Part shown: piece after piece, positions 38,882-53,102 of the stretch
Layout of the letters: each line of letters opens with the position of its first letter
Position numbering within the stretch: position 1 is the first letter of the stretch
NCBI RefSeq assembly: GCF_900142655.1
Contig: NZ_FRBQ01000004.1
Span: 62,001 to 126,000 of the forward strand
DNA length: 64,000 nucleotides
DNA from: Phytopseudomonas punonensis
GTDB lineage: Bacteria > Pseudomonadota > Gammaproteobacteria > Pseudomonadales > Pseudomonadaceae
Direction: 5' to 3'
Program-made: the position numbers and the translations under genes
The notes under the pieces: generated by a model
The model's input: only the letters and a program-made list of their open reading frames with translations
The model's database searches: none
What the model was told of the DNA's origin: nothing

Positions 38882-39586
38882 TCAGAAGCGGAAGACTTCC
38901 GCGTCGATCCGGATCGGCTCGGCCACCGGCATTTTCGGTGGTTCCTGCCGGGCAGCCGGAACCGGCGCTTTGCGCCGAGGCTCTTCAGCCGCGATTGGCG
39001 TACTGGCGTGGCTCTTCACCGCGCTCGCCAGTTGCGCGACCAACTGCTGGACCACTTCGCTCTGCGCGCGAACCTGATCGGCAATCGGCCCCTTGTGCTT
39101 CTCTTCCAGGTGCACCAGGCGGGTGTCGAGCAGTTGGCCGTCACGGCCGACCAGACGCCACTGGCCTTCGAGCACCGCAGGCTGACGCGGACCGGAATCC
39201 AGGCGGGTGATGGTCAACAGCACCTGCACCTGAGCCTTGTAGTTCGGATTGTCCGAGGCCATTACCAGGCGCTGGCTGTTGATCTGGTTTGCCAACTGGC
39301 GCAGCACCTGGCGATCCAGGTCAGTGGCCAGGCTGCCAGCCCAACGGGATGTGAGGGCGGTGCTCAGGCTGCCGTCGTCCTGGCGCTGCAGCACGGCTTC
39401 GCGCTGCAGGTAGTCAGCAACGGTGATTGGGCCCAGCAGGACGCTCAAGCCGTCCTTATCCGCCGTTTTGTTGGCCACCGGGCCACCATCGAGCTGGTAG
39501 TAGGAGACCGGCATGATATGAGAGCACCCGGTCAGCATCAGCAGACCGGTGAGCAGTAATGTGAGAGGAAGCCGCTTAACAATCAT
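38882..39586 (-). CDS. PqiC/YmbA-like ABC-transport auxiliary lipoprotein
   Basis: A 234-residue outer-membrane lipoprotein. Signal with lipobox LTGC (Cys about residue 21), then SYYQLDG and VLLGPITVADYLQREAVLQR, the core of the PqiC/YmbA (DUF330) family. In E. coli PqiC works with the MCE protein PqiB in lipid trafficking, but here no pqiA or pqiB is adjacent. The Pro/Lys-rich C-terminal tail (about residues 190-230) is not part of the core domain. ATG at 39586 follows GGAAGAG; a longer frame to 39760 is rejected. The 253-nt gap to parC has no clear feature. Confidence 0.85.
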   Translation of the reverse strand: MIVKRLPLTLLLTGLLMLTGCSHIMPVSYYQLDGGPVANKTADKDGLSVLLGPITVADYLQREAVLQRQDDGSLSTALTSRWAGSLATDLDRQVLRQLANQINSQRLVMASDNPNYKAQVQVLLTITRLDSGPRQPAVLEGQWRLVGRDGQLLDTRLVHLEEKHKGPIADQVRAQSEVVQQLVAQLASAVKSHASTPIAAEEPRRKAPVPAARQEPPKMPVAEPIRIDAEVFRF

Positions 39587-39839
39587 CAATCTCTTCCGGC
39601 TGGCAGCAAGGCCAGCAATCATGGCTACAGGTGAAAAACCAATAACAAAAAATAGATAAATCACCGCGCCTGGCAAACCCGACGTGGTGTGAATAATCCC
39701 TGTCCATATGCAATGCGCCTGCCACCCGGCGCATGACCCAAAAAATGGCAAATGGCCCACCGCCTGGCGGGCACAAGAGGGGCGGTATCATCCGTCAAAC
39801 CGCCGCTCAACTCCAGCCCCAGGCCACTGCCGACAGCCG

Positions 39840-42095
39840 TTACTCGACGAGCAGGGCGTCCACACGCTGGAAGCCACGCGGTAATTTATTGCCACGCCGG
39901 CCACGCTCGCCCTTGTAGTGCTCGAGGTCGTCGGCCTTAAGGGACAGGGTACGCTTGCCAGCCTGCAACACAAGGGTCGCGCCCGCCGGCAACACGGCCA
40001 GGTCGGTGAGGTACTCCTCGCGACTGGCCACTCGCTCGCCGGGAATGCCGATAATCTTGTTGCCTTTGCCCTTGCCCAATTGCGGTAGGTCGGAGACCTT
40101 GAACAGCAGCAGGCGGCCCTCGGTGGTCACCGCGGCCAGCCAGTCTTCCTCACGGCTGACCAACGGCCGAGGCGCCACTACCCGCGCGCCATTAGGCAGG
40201 CTGAGCAACGCTTTGCCGGCCTTGTTCTTGGCCTGCAGGTCTTCGCCCTTGACCACGAAACCATAGCCGGCATCGGAGGCGATCACGTACAGCGCCTCGT
40301 CATCGGGCAGCAGTACGCACTCGAAGGTGGCACCAGCCGGCGGCGTAAGACGACCGGTCAGCGGTTCGCCCTGGCCACGGGCCGACGGCAGGGTGTGAGC
40401 GGCCAGCGAATAGCTGCGCCCGGTCGAGTCGATGAACACCGCGTATTGGTTGGAACGGCCCGGCGCAGCCGTCTTGAAGCCATCGCCAGCCTTGTAGGAC
40501 AGGCCAGTGGCATCGATTTCGTGGCCCTTGGCCGAGCGCACCCAGCCTTTTTCCGAGAGCACCACAGTGATCTTCTCGTTCGGCAGCAGATCGTGCTCGG
40601 TCAGCGCCTTGGCTTCGGCGCGCTCGACGATCGGCGAACGACGATCATCGCCATATTTTTCGGCGTCTTCGAGGATTTCCTTGCGCACCAGCTTCTTCAG
40701 CTTGGCTTCGCTGCCGAGCAGCGCCAGCAGCTTGTCACGCTCTTTGCTGAGCTCATCCTGCTCGCCACGGATCTGCATCTCTTCCAGGCGGGCGAGTTGG
40801 CGCAAGCGAGTTTCGAGGATGTACTCGGCCTGGATCTCGGTCAGGCCGAAGCGCTCCATGAGTACCGGCTTGGGCTGGTCCTCGGTGCGGATGATATGGA
40901 TCACTTCATCGAGGTTGAGGAAGGCGATCAAGCGGCCCTCCAACAGGTGCATACGGTGCTCGACCTTATCCAGACGGAACTGCAGGCGGCGGCGCACGGT
41001 GCCGACACGGAATTGCAGCCACTCGACCAGCAGGGTGCGCAGGTCCTTGACCTGGGGCTTGCCGTCGAGGCCGATGACGTTGGTGTTGACCCGGTAGCTG
41101 GACTCCAGATCGGTGCTGGCGAACAGATGCTGCATCAGCGCATCGTGATCGACCCGGCTGCTAGTCGGGATGATCACGATACGGCAAGGGTTCTCGTGAT
41201 CCGACTCGTCACGCAGGTCAGCGATCTGCGGCGCCTTCGACGGCTTGGCCTGCATCATCGCGGCGATCTGCTCCAGCACCTTGGCGCCGGACACCTGATG
41301 CGGCAGCGAGGTGACCACGATGTCGCCATCTTCAATGCTATAAACGGCGCGCATGCGCACCGAGCCCTTGCCGGTCTGGTAGATTTTCAGCAGGTCGGCA
41401 CGCGGGGTGATGATTTCCGCTTCGGTTGGGTAATCCGGACCCTGGATATGCTCGCAGAGCTGCTCGACCGTGGCCTTCGGCTCATCGAGCAGGCGCACAC
41501 ACGCGGTGGCGACTTCACGCAGGTTGTGCGGCGGCACGTCGGTAGCCATGCCTACGGCGATGCCGGTGGTGCCGTTGAGCAGGATGTTAGGCAACCGCGC
41601 CGGCAGGGTCGCCGGCTCGTTGAGGGTGCCGTCGAAGTTCGGCACCCAGTCCACGGTGCCCTGGCCGAGCTCGCTGAGCAGCACTTCGGAATAACGCGAC
41701 AGCCGCGCCTCGGTGTAACGCATGGCGGCGAAAGACTTGGGATCATCCGGCGCACCCCAGTTGCCCTGGCCGTCGACCAGCGTGTAGCGGTAGCTGAACG
41801 GCTGCGCCATCAGCACCATGGCTTCATAGCACGCGCTGTCACCGTGGGGGTGGAATTTACCGAGTACGTCACCGACGGTACGCGCCGACTTCTTGTGCTT
41901 GGAATCGGCGTCCAGGCCAAGCTCGCTCATGGCATAGACGATGCGCCGCTGCACGGGCTTCAAGCCGTCGCCGATATGCGGCAGCGCGCGATCCATGATC
42001 ACGTACATGGAGTAATTGAGATAAGCCTGCTCGGTGAAGTCGGCAAGAGAACGGCGTTCTACGCCGTCCAGGCTCAAATCGAGGGTTTCGCTCAT
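39840..42095 (-). CDS. parC: DNA topoisomerase IV subunit A
   Basis: A 751-residue type IIA topoisomerase subunit that decatenates daughter chromosomes with ParE. The catalytic Tyr is residue 127 in [10 protein letters not shown]. The quinolone-resistance region reads [15 protein letters not shown] with Ser87 and Glu91, the sensitive (wild-type) state. The C-terminal beta-pinwheel is present with GRLTPPAGA and ARVVAPRPL repeats. Last gene of the leftward parE-parC cluster, 7 nt after the retropepsin-like gene. The antisense 585-codon frame over it is a codon-bias shadow. Confidence 0.97.
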   Translation of the reverse strand: MSETLDLSLDGVERRSLADFTEQAYLNYSMYVIMDRALPHIGDGLKPVQRRIVYAMSELGLDADSKHKKSARTVGDVLGKFHPHGDSACYEAMVLMAQPFSYRYTLVDGQGNWGAPDDPKSFAAMRYTEARLSRYSEVLLSELGQGTVDWVPNFDGTLNEPATLPARLPNILLNGTTGIAVGMATDVPPHNLREVATACVRLLDEPKATVEQLCEHIQGPDYPTEAEIITPRADLLKIYQTGKGSVRMRAVYSIEDGDIVVTSLPHQVSGAKVLEQIAAMMQAKPSKAPQIADLRDESDHENPCRIVIIPTSSRVDHDALMQHLFASTDLESSYRVNTNVIGLDGKPQVKDLRTLLVEWLQFRVGTVRRRLQFRLDKVEHRMHLLEGRLIAFLNLDEVIHIIRTEDQPKPVLMERFGLTEIQAEYILETRLRQLARLEEMQIRGEQDELSKERDKLLALLGSEAKLKKLVRKEILEDAEKYGDDRRSPIVERAEAKALTEHDLLPNEKITVVLSEKGWVRSAKGHEIDATGLSYKAGDGFKTAAPGRSNQYAVFIDSTGRSYSLAAHTLPSARGQGEPLTGRLTPPAGATFECVLLPDDEALYVIASDAGYGFVVKGEDLQAKNKAGKALLSLPNGARVVAPRPLVSREEDWLAAVTTEGRLLLFKVSDLPQLGKGKGNKIIGIPGERVASREEYLTDLAVLPAGATLVLQAGKRTLSLKADDLEHYKGERGRRGNKLPRGFQRVDALLVE

Positions 42096-42102
42096 GCGTG
42101 CC

Positions 42103-42627
42103 TCATTGCAAGGTTGATTGGCGCAGCATCAAGGTGCCGTCGCGCTGACTGAATTCAAGGTGTTTCAAGGCGCTCATGCCCAGCAGGATTTCGTCGCCAT
42201 CCATGCCTGGGGCGATGAGTGCAGACACGTCGTGCAAAACGATATCGCCGAGCTGCAAACGCTCCAGGCGTGTGCGGTGCGCCGTGGCGATGCCATTGGC
42301 GGTTCTGATCTGTACCGGCGCGCCGGCTTGCAAGCCGAGGCTTTCGGCGACCTGGCTGGGAATGGCGACCTGGGTGGCGCCGGTGTCGAGGAGAAAGCTC
42401 ACCCCCTCGCCGTTGATCAGCCCATCGACCAGGTAGTGTCCCCCAGGGCTGCTGGCCAGGCGCACTTCCACATAGCCACTGCCATGCACCGACTCCGGCT
42501 GGCGATTGGGATGCTGTTTGGCATCCTCCCAATTACCGAAAAAGTGCGTAGCCAGCAGCAACCCGGCGCCCCAAGCGAGCACCAGCATCACGCGTCCGGC
42601 ACGGCGGCCTGCAGTCTGCTCGCTCAC
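42103..42627 (-). CDS. Retropepsin-like aspartic protease family protein
   Basis: A 174-residue protein. N-terminal transmembrane anchor ([19 protein letters not shown], about residues 13-32), then a single retropepsin domain with active-site [12 protein letters not shown] and a second half [11 protein letters not shown], the clan AA TIGR02281 pattern. Such domains act as dimers on the periplasmic face; the substrate is unknown. GTG start overlapping the stop of the phytase-esterase-like gene by 4 nt indicates coupling. Same position as PA4965 of P. aeruginosa (from memory). Confidence 0.85.
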   Translation of the reverse strand: MSEQTAGRRAGRVMLVLAWGAGLLLATHFFGNWEDAKQHPNRQPESVHGSGYVEVRLASSPGGHYLVDGLINGEGVSFLLDTGATQVAIPSQVAESLGLQAGAPVQIRTANGIATAHRTRLERLQLGDIVLHDVSALIAPGMDGDEILLGMSALKHLEFSQRDGTLMLRQSTLQ

Positions 42628-43609
42628 TGAGCGGCACCCCAGCCGCCAGCCGGCGCTGCGAAGCGCCAGACCACTGGGCGTTTCTCGCCATCGCCACGGG
42701 CGTGACCACCGTTATCGAGGCCGACCCAGGCGCCTTCGGCGTCCATCGACAGGGCTTCGGCAACCCCGTAATGCATAGGATAGCGGCGCTCGTCGGTCAA
42801 TGCTTCGGCGGCGAACGACCAGCAACGCTCGACCTCGCCATTGGCTGGCGTGCGCCGGCAGATGCGATGGGCCTGACGCTCCAGGGTGTAGAGCTTATCC
42901 TCGAAGAATGCCAGGTCAGAGAAGTCCACCGGGGCCGGTCGGCCGCCCAGCGCTTCGGGCGAGGCTTCTTCGCCGCCTTCATTGAGCAGCACACAGCCGC
43001 CCTCGCAGCGCCAGGTGGCGCGCCGATTGTGCAACACCACCAGCCCACGGCGTTCTTTCTCGGCGGCCAGCCACAGGCGCTCGCCAGCCGGGTCGACGGC
43101 GATGCCCTCGAACAGCGAGTTGAAATGCAGCAGCATGCCGCTGGCCCGCGCCTGGCGCACCATGCCTTCAGGCAGGTTCAGCCACTGCGCATCGGCGGCA
43201 GGCGGCACTTGCAGCACGGCGGCTCGACTCTCGCTGACCAGATAGCGATTGCCCTTGGCGTCGCAGGAGATGCCTTCGAAATCCAGATGACCGCCGCGCA
43301 CCAGGCCGGCTACCCACGAGCGCATACGCAACCCCCAGGGCAATGGCATTTCCGGTGCGGGCGGCGCGACGAAACGTTCGGCTTCGGCCTGCCAGACGGT
43401 CGCCGACGAGTCGAGCCGATAAACGCGGTCATCCTCACGGTCGGATACCGCCCACAAGGCCTCGCCACACCAGGCCAGGCCCGACAGATTGCCCGCGTCC
43501 ATGCCGGCCACCGGGTGCTCGCTGGCCAGCTTGAGCTCCTCAAGCGGCGGTGCATCAGCCAATGCCGGCGTCACGGCTGCAAACAGCATGGCGCCGAGCA
43601 GGTAGCGCA

Positions 43610-43610
<1 letters not shown>
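42624..43610 (-). CDS. Esterase-like-activity-of-phytase family protein
   Basis: A 328-residue secreted protein with signal peptide (MRYLLGAMLFAAVTPALA). The body looks like a beta-propeller (repeated LSGLAWCGEALWAVSDREDDRVYRLD, DFEGISCDAKGNRYLVSESR, FEGIAVDPAGERLWLAAEKERRG), the signature of the family named 'esterase-like activity of phytase'. Enzymatic activity is not established for such members. The ATG and the parE stop share one base (TGATG), implying translational coupling with parE. Same place as PA4966 (from memory). Confidence 0.85.
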
Positions 43611-45553
<1,943 letters not shown>

Positions 45554-46135
45554 TCAGGGCGCAGGCGCAATGCCGGCAAAGGCGAACAACACGGGCAGGC
45601 GCTCGGCAAAACCCTGGAAACCGTGGTCGCCGCCGGCTTCGATGCGCAAAGCGCAGTGCCGGTAATAGGCCTGGGCGCGCCGGTAATCGAGGGTTTCGTC
45701 GCCGGTCTGCAGCCACACCTGATAACGCGCCGGGTCTGTCGGCGGCTCGACATCGAGTTCGGCCAGGGCGGTCACGTGGTCCGCGGTCAGTTCCCAGGTT
45801 TCGTTGCTGTAGTGATTGGTCTGCGTGCCCAGGTAACCATCGAACAGCTCATGGGGGCGCACAGCAGGGTTGATCAGCAGCGCCTTGAGCCCATGCCGTT
45901 CGGCCAGGTGGGTCGCATAGTAGCCGCCCAGCGAGCTGCCGACCAGCGTGGGCCGCCCCAGCTCGGCGATCAGCGCTTCTAGCTGGGCGATGGCCTGGCG
46001 GGGATGATGATGCAGCTCGGGAACCCGCAGCTGCGCTTGCAGGCCGCGCACGGCCATGGCCTCGATCAGCTGGCTGGCCTTGGCAGACGCGGGCGAGCTG
46101 TTGAGTCCGTGAATATAAAGAATGCTATTGGTCAT
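45554..46135 (-). CDS. yqiA: YqiA-like alpha/beta-hydrolase esterase
   Basis: A 193-residue alpha/beta hydrolase. The nucleophile elbow is VGSSLGGYYATHLAE (Ser about residue 68), followed by LLINPAVRPHE and the catalytic His region AGGDHGFQGF. E. coli YqiA has esterase activity on acyl-CoA-type and short-chain esters and lies beside parE, as here. Same strand as cpdA upstream and parE downstream. Confidence 0.9.
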   Translation of the reverse strand: MTNSILYIHGLNSSPASAKASQLIEAMAVRGLQAQLRVPELHHHPRQAIAQLEALIAELGRPTLVGSSLGGYYATHLAERHGLKALLINPAVRPHELFDGYLGTQTNHYSNETWELTADHVTALAELDVEPPTDPARYQVWLQTGDETLDYRRAQAYYRHCALRIEAGGDHGFQGFAERLPVLFAFAGIAPAP

Positions 46136-46221
46136 AACGCGAGGCTACTAGCGCCAGCCGGCCGGCCGCAAGCGCTGCTGTCGCGACCAGGCGTCTCAGC
46201 GGGTGCGCGACGCACCGAGCG

Positions 46222-47040
46222 TCAGTACCCGCCAATGTTGTAATCGGGTGTGAATACAAAGCCGTCGACCCGCGAGACGCCAGTCTCCAGGCGGCCATCG
46301 TCATGCAGACGCAGCCAGCGATAGCCCGGCGCGGTGCTGTCGGCCTGAAAGTCCTCGCTCCCCGGCGTGAATTGCACGCAGGTCGAGGGCGACGCCAACA
46401 GCCGCACGCTACCACGCTGCTCGTCGATGGTCTGATGCACATGCCCCCAGAGCACGGCCTGCACCTGCGGGAAACGCTCCAGCACTGCGAACAGCGCATC
46501 GCGGTTACGCAGACCGATTGGCTGCATCCACTCGCAGCCGATATCAATGGGGTGGTGATGCAGGCAAATCAGGTGGTGGCGTTCTGGCGCTTCGATCAGG
46601 GCGCGCTCGAGCAGCACCAGCTGAGACTCCTGCAGATAACCCGGCACGGCGCCGGGAATCGACGAGTCCAGCAGCGTGACCCGCCAATTGCCGAGGTCCA
46701 CCACCGGCTCGAGCAAATCAGTCCCCACGCAGGCTGCCTGCATGACGGGGATCTCGTCGTGATTACCGGGAATCCAGCGCGCCGGGGCATCGATGGCGCC
46801 GCTAAGCTCGCGAAAGCGGGCATAGGAGGCTGCGCTGCCATCCTGAGACAGATCACCGGTAGCCAGGATCATGTCGATGACCGGCTGCTCTTCGAGCACC
46901 TGGGCAACCACGCGTTGCAGGCTGTCAGCGGTGTCCATACCCAGCAGGCGGCCGGCCGTATCGGCGAACAAATGACTGTCGGTAAGCTGCACCAGCAGCA
47001 CCGAGGAATCGGCGGAAGGGGGGATAGACGCACGCGCCAA
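46222..47040 (-). CDS. cpdA: 3',5'-cyclic-AMP phosphodiesterase (TTG start)
   Basis: A 272-residue calcineurin-like metallophosphodiesterase hydrolysing cAMP to AMP. Metal-binding motifs: LTDSHLF, GDLSQDG, GNHDE and HHHPIDIG, WGHVHQ. The frame extends upstream to 47184, but TTG at 47040 gives the family N-terminus MARASIPPSADSSVLLVQLTDSHL and has GGAG 7 nt upstream, so I prefer it. In pseudomonads CpdA limits cAMP-Vfr signalling, which affects pili and virulence, so it is a counterpart to fimX here. Confidence 0.92.
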   Translation of the reverse strand: MARASIPPSADSSVLLVQLTDSHLFADTAGRLLGMDTADSLQRVVAQVLEEQPVIDMILATGDLSQDGSAASYARFRELSGAIDAPARWIPGNHDEIPVMQAACVGTDLLEPVVDLGNWRVTLLDSSIPGAVPGYLQESQLVLLERALIEAPERHHLICLHHHPIDIGCEWMQPIGLRNRDALFAVLERFPQVQAVLWGHVHQTIDEQRGSVRLLASPSTCVQFTPGSEDFQADSTAPGYRWLRLHDDGRLETGVSRVDGFVFTPDYNIGGY

Positions 47041-47134
47041 GGTGTTTCTCCTTGAATGAGTGCGAATTATGGAATCGCGAGGCGGGCCGGTAAACCCGTA
47101 AATCAGCACTGGTTCACAGAAATTTGATGCATTT

Positions 47135-47608
47135 TTATGGCCAGGGGCCACCACCCACATCAAGGGGCTCTGTTTCGTGACCACATGCCAGGCAATGGCT
47201 TAGCCATTCACCGAGAAACACATTGAGCTGGGTTTTCTCGTCCGGCTGGTGCATGGCGGCGTTGGGATAGGAATAGATACCACGAAAGCGCCGGGCGCTC
47301 TGGGCCCCGGTAACTTCGGCCATACGCGCGTCATGGTAGACGCGCACCTCCAGTTGCGGCACCGGCAACCATGGCAGGCTGTACTCCTGGCGCACTTGCA
47401 CCGTGGAGGTGTAGGGACAGCTCTCCACCACTTCCAGCGCCAACACACCTAGCTGCCGCTCGCCCTGGCTCAGCGCCACGCGCCGTGCCACCTGGGCCTC
47501 ACGCATGCCTGGCAGCAGGCGCATGAGCCGCGCATAGTTGGCTTCGCAGGCCGCCTGCAGCTCGATCAGATCGACCCGGTAGCGCTCGCGCAGCAGATTT
47601 ACCCCCAT
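47135..47608 (-). CDS. DUF1249-domain protein
   Basis: A 157-residue protein. It starts MGVNLLRERYRVDLIELQAACEANYARLM, then VLEVVESCPYTSTVQVRQEY and AMHQPDEKTQLNVFLGEWLSHCL, the DUF1249 (YqiB-like) pattern. E. coli yqiB is likewise next to cpdA and nudF. Function unknown. ATG at 47608 overlaps the end of nudF by 10 nt, so the genes are probably coupled. Confidence 0.87.
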   Translation of the reverse strand: MGVNLLRERYRVDLIELQAACEANYARLMRLLPGMREAQVARRVALSQGERQLGVLALEVVESCPYTSTVQVRQEYSLPWLPVPQLEVRVYHDARMAEVTGAQSARRFRGIYSYPNAAMHQPDEKTQLNVFLGEWLSHCLACGHETEPLDVGGGPWP

Positions 47609-48216
47609 AGGCCCCTGACCTCGGCGCGATTGAGCGCCAGCCACTGTAGGGCGATGATGCTCGCCGCGTTGTTGATCTTGCCGTCGCGGACAGCCTGTAA
47701 GGCGTCCTCAAAGGGCCACACCTGCACTCGAATGTCTTCGCCCTCTTCTTCGAGGCCATGGACACCACCCACGCCGGCGCTGCTGCAGCGCCCAAGGAAC
47801 AGGTGAACGAATTCGTCGGAGCCGCCTGGCGACGGGAAGTAGCGGGTTATCGGCCACAAAGAAGTCAGCGTCAGCCCGGCCTCTTCCTCGGCCTCGCGCA
47901 GCGCCACTTCATCAGGTTCTTCGTTCTTGTCGATCAATCCGGCGACCAGCTCGACCAGCCACGGGTTGGTGGCCTTGTGCATGGCACCGACGCGAAACTG
48001 CTCGATCAGCACCACGCTGTCGGTCACCGCGTCGTAAGGCAGCACGCATACCGCATCGTGGCGGATGAACAATTCGCGGCGCAGCACCGGGCCCATTTCG
48101 CCGGAAAACTGCCGGTGGCGCAGGTGGAAGCGATCCAGGCGGTAAAAGCCGCGGAAACATTCCTCACGCTCGATGATTTCCACCGCGTCCGGGCCGGGGG
48201 TGAAGGTCTCGGTCAT
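47599..48216 (-). CDS. nudF: ADP-ribose pyrophosphatase (Nudix)
   Basis: A 205-residue Nudix hydrolase that splits ADP-ribose into AMP and ribose 5-phosphate. The Nudix box is GLIDKNEEPDEVALREAEEEAGL (Gx5Ex7REUxEExGU), with the N-terminal segment VEIIEREECFRGFYRLDRFHLRHR typical of NudF dimers. ATG at 48216 is the family start; the reading continues upstream to 48558 but is not conserved-looking. It is the first gene of the leftward cluster nudF-DUF1249-cpdA-yqiA-parE. Confidence 0.92.
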   Translation of the reverse strand: MTETFTPGPDAVEIIEREECFRGFYRLDRFHLRHRQFSGEMGPVLRRELFIRHDAVCVLPYDAVTDSVVLIEQFRVGAMHKATNPWLVELVAGLIDKNEEPDEVALREAEEEAGLTLTSLWPITRYFPSPGGSDEFVHLFLGRCSSAGVGGVHGLEEEGEDIRVQVWPFEDALQAVRDGKINNAASIIALQWLALNRAEVRGLWG

Positions 48217-48373
48217 CTGCTGGTCTCTCGTTTTACCGACATATTGGAGCCATCCTAGGGGCTGTTGAGGCTCTCCCGCAAGGGACGGATCGAAAGCCTG
48301 GCCGATCTGTTCGGATTGGCGAATAATCGCGAACTCCCCTGCCGTCAGGCAGTCGAACGCCCGTCCTCTGCCA

Positions 48374-49144
48374 ATGGCTTTTTCCTGCATGAACATGTCC
48401 AGCGTTGTCCGTCTTGGTGCCCTCTTCAGCCTCGCCCTGTTGCTTGGCGCCTGCCAGAGCCTGTCCAAACCCGCTACACCAACGGCTGCGGCCACCACCC
48501 ATGAAAAATGGGAGCACAAGGCAGCAGATTGCAGCGCCCAGGATTGCCCGCTGGTCAATGTGGAGCTGCAGCGCGTGGTCGATCAACCGGCACTCAACGC
48601 GCGCATTGAAGCGACCCTACTCGACTTGGTGAAAGATGCTACCGGCACGCGGCCACAGTCGCTGGCTGAACACGAGCGTGAGTTTCTGGCTAACGGTAAG
48701 CCGGGCTGGGTCAGCTACCTGCAGGCCAAGGTACTCAGCCAGCATGACCAGTTGGTGGTGATCGAGCTGTCCAGCTACCACTTCATCGGCGGCGCCCACG
48801 GCGTGCCTGGGCGCACGTACATCAATTACGACCGTGAGCAGAACAAGGTGCTGAGCCTGCAGGACATGCTGGTACCCGGCGAAGAAGCGGCTTTCTGGCA
48901 AATCGCCCAACGCGCCCACCAGGCCTGGCTGATCGCACAGGGCCACGGCAATGACGTGGAGTACCGCAAGACCTGGCCGTTCGAGCGCACCGCCAACATC
49001 GCCCTGAACCCCGATGCGGTGATGCTCAAGTACGACGTCGCCCGCCTGGCGCCCTACTCCGACGGCCACCCGGAAATCCTCATCCCCTACAACCAGCTGC
49101 AGGGCATCCTGCGCCCGGCGTATATGCCCGGCGCCGCACGTTAA
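48374..49144 (+). CDS. DUF3298/DUF4163-type lipoprotein
   Basis: About 256 residues. Signal with lipobox LLGACQS (Cys about residue 27), then a domain with VELSSYHFIGGAHGVPGRTYINYD and LSLQDMLVPGEEAAFWQIAQRA, and ending GHPEILIPYNQLQGILRPAYMPG, matching DUF4163 plus DUF3298 (RsiV-like) folds. Likely outer-membrane or periplasmic; function unknown. ATG at 48374 lacks a strong ribosome-binding site; ATG at 48389 or 48395 are alternatives. It is divergent from nudF and convergent with thiC. Confidence 0.82.
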   Translation: MAFSCMNMSSVVRLGALFSLALLLGACQSLSKPATPTAAATTHEKWEHKAADCSAQDCPLVNVELQRVVDQPALNARIEATLLDLVKDATGTRPQSLAEHEREFLANGKPGWVSYLQAKVLSQHDQLVVIELSSYHFIGGAHGVPGRTYINYDREQNKVLSLQDMLVPGEEAAFWQIAQRAHQAWLIAQGHGNDVEYRKTWPFERTANIALNPDAVMLKYDVARLAPYSDGHPEILIPYNQLQGILRPAYMPGAAR

Positions 49145-49155
49145 AGATGGGTAAT

Positions 49156-49184
49156 CAGCCGCAAGCGCGCTTACGGCTGTAGTT

Positions 49185-49186
<2 letters not shown>
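49156..49186. terminator. Terminator between the DUF3298 lipoprotein and thiC
   Basis: The stem CAGCCG with CGGCTG, extended by CAAGCG/CGCTTA pairing, is followed by TAGTTTTAT. It lies at the junction of two convergent genes and reaches the thiC stop codon. Confidence 0.6.
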
Positions 49187-51396
<2,210 letters not shown>

Positions 51397-51410
51397 AGGT
51401 GGATACCTCT

Positions 51411-51497
51411 TGTTCCCTACGCAGGCCTTAACCTGATCAGGTTCAACGGGATCCGGAACTCTCCGATCTCAGCCTCCGATTCGAGGCACCCCGACAA
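51411..51497 (-). promoter_or_regulatory. TPP riboswitch (THI element) of thiC
   Basis: Read on the thiC strand it shows the aptamer landmarks in order: GGGGTGCC, GGCTGAGATCGG, then CGTTGAACCTGATCAGGTTAAGGCCTGCGTAGGGAACA. CTGAGA (pyrimidine sensor) and TGAACCTGATC...GCGTAGGGAA (pyrophosphate sensor) are the diagnostic THI boxes. It should bind thiamine pyrophosphate and turn off thiC. About 325 nt separate it from the start codon. Confidence 0.95.
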
Positions 51498-51642
51498 GAA
51501 CTCTGCCAGTCTACTGGCAGCCGCAGGTGGCAGCAACGTCGGCACGACCCGCAGGTCGGATAGTGGCCGCCGCCACGCGCCTTGACCCCTCTGGTGGCCG
51601 GGCTTAGTCTCGCCTGCTACTGCCCTTCTAGGATCCACAGAC

Positions 51643-53076
51643 ATGCTGCGCAGACTTTCCCTGGCCGTTGCCGTGACCGCCGCCTCAACCGCCACGGCCC
51701 TGGCAGATACTGCCCCGTTGTCGGTGCGCACTGATCTGATGTCGGTGTACCAGGAGGCCGCCGCCAACAATGCCGACCTGGCTGCTGCCCGCGCCGACTT
51801 CGCGGCGCGCCGCGAGGGTGTGCCTCAGGCCCGCGCCGGCCTACTGCCGAACCTCAGCGCTGGCGCCCAAATGAACGACACCCGCACGGCGCTGCAGCAG
51901 CCGTCTGCCACCCAGTCGCGCAGCGGCACGGTGTACCAAGCGAACCTCAGCCAGCCGCTGTTTCGCGCCGACCGCTGGTTCCAGCTGCAGGCTGCCGAGG
52001 CCGTCAGCGAGCAGGCAGCGCTGGAGCTGTCGGCCAATGAGCAGAACCTGATCCTGCAAAGTGCCGAGGCCTACTTTTCGATTCTGCGCGCCCAGGACAA
52101 TCTGGCGTCGACAAAAGCCGAAGAGGCTGCCTTCAACCGCCAGCTGGATCAGGCCAACGAGCGCTTCGACGTCGGCCTGTCGGACAAGACCGACGTGCTG
52201 CAGGCCCAAGCCGGCTTCGATAGTGCGCGGGCCAACCGCATCACGGCCCAGCGCCAGGTCGAGGACGCCTTCGAGGCACTGGTCACCCTGACCAACCGCG
52301 AATACCGCAGCGTCGAAGGCATTCAGCACAGCCTGCCGATTCTCACCCCGGTACCCAACGACGCCACGGCCTGGGTGAATACCGCCGCCGCGCAGAACCT
52401 CAACCTGCAGGCCAGCAATTTTGCCGTCAACGCCGCCGAAGAAACCCTGCGCCAACGCAAGGCCGGGCATGCGCCGACGCTGGACGCGGTCGCCAGCTAC
52501 AAACGCGGTGACAACGACGCCTTTGGCTTGAGCAACCCCAACTACACCGGGCAGAACTACGGCAGCGACGTGTCGCAGCGCACCATCGGCCTGGAACTGA
52601 ACATCCCGCTGTACAGCGGCGGCCTGACCAGCTCGCAAGCGCGCGAGGCCTACCAGCGCCTCAGTCAGTCCGAGCAACGCCGCGAAGGGCTACGCCGTGA
52701 AGTGGTGCAGAACACCCGCAACCTGTACCGCGCGGTGAATACCGACGTAGAAACCGTGCAGGCGCGCCGCCAGTCGATCATCTCCAACCAGAGCGCCTTG
52801 GAAGCCACGGAAATCGGTTATCAGGTCGGCACCCGCAATATCGTCGATGTGCTGGACGCCCAGCGCCAGCTGTACAGCGCGGTGCGCAACTACAACGACG
52901 CGCGCTACGACTACATCCTCAACAACCTGCGCCTCAAGCAGGCCGCCGGCACCCTCAGCCCGGCCGACCTCGAAGCCCTGGGCGCCTACCTGAAGCCGGA
53001 CTACAACCCGGATCGCGACTTCCTGCCCACCGACCTGGCCAAGGCTGGCGAAGCGCGGCTGCAGGGCGAAGAATAG
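51643..53076 (+). CDS. TolC-family outer-membrane efflux/secretion channel
   Basis: A 477-residue outer-membrane factor. Signal peptide MLRRLSLAVAVTAASTATALA; then two repeats of the TolC/OEP fold, each with long helices (AARADFAARREGVPQARAGLLPNLS and AAEETLRQRKAGHAPTLDAV) and the conserved NIPLYSGGLTSSQ and VGTRNIVDVLDAQRQLY strands. It forms the exit duct for tripartite pumps or type I secretion; no inner-membrane partner is adjacent. Same position as opmH (PA4974) of P. aeruginosa, from memory. ATG at 51643 with no rival. Confidence 0.93.
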   Translation: MLRRLSLAVAVTAASTATALADTAPLSVRTDLMSVYQEAAANNADLAAARADFAARREGVPQARAGLLPNLSAGAQMNDTRTALQQPSATQSRSGTVYQANLSQPLFRADRWFQLQAAEAVSEQAALELSANEQNLILQSAEAYFSILRAQDNLASTKAEEAAFNRQLDQANERFDVGLSDKTDVLQAQAGFDSARANRITAQRQVEDAFEALVTLTNREYRSVEGIQHSLPILTPVPNDATAWVNTAAAQNLNLQASNFAVNAAEETLRQRKAGHAPTLDAVASYKRGDNDAFGLSNPNYTGQNYGSDVSQRTIGLELNIPLYSGGLTSSQAREAYQRLSQSEQRREGLRREVVQNTRNLYRAVNTDVETVQARRQSIISNQSALEATEIGYQVGTRNIVDVLDAQRQLYSAVRNYNDARYDYILNNLRLKQAAGTLSPADLEALGAYLKPDYNPDRDFLPTDLAKAGEARLQGEE

Positions 53077-53102
53077 GCGGCGCCTGCAGGACAGGCCCGC
53101 TT

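Noticed and set aside
39836..42095. Quinolone-resistance change in parC
   Set aside because: Ser87 and Glu91 are both the sensitive-type residues, so there is no sign of a resistance mutation here.
40395..42152. 585-codon open frame antisense to parC
   Set aside because: The parC frame has all motifs of topoisomerase IV. The antisense frame has no recognisable domain and is the usual complement of a GC-rich codon pattern.
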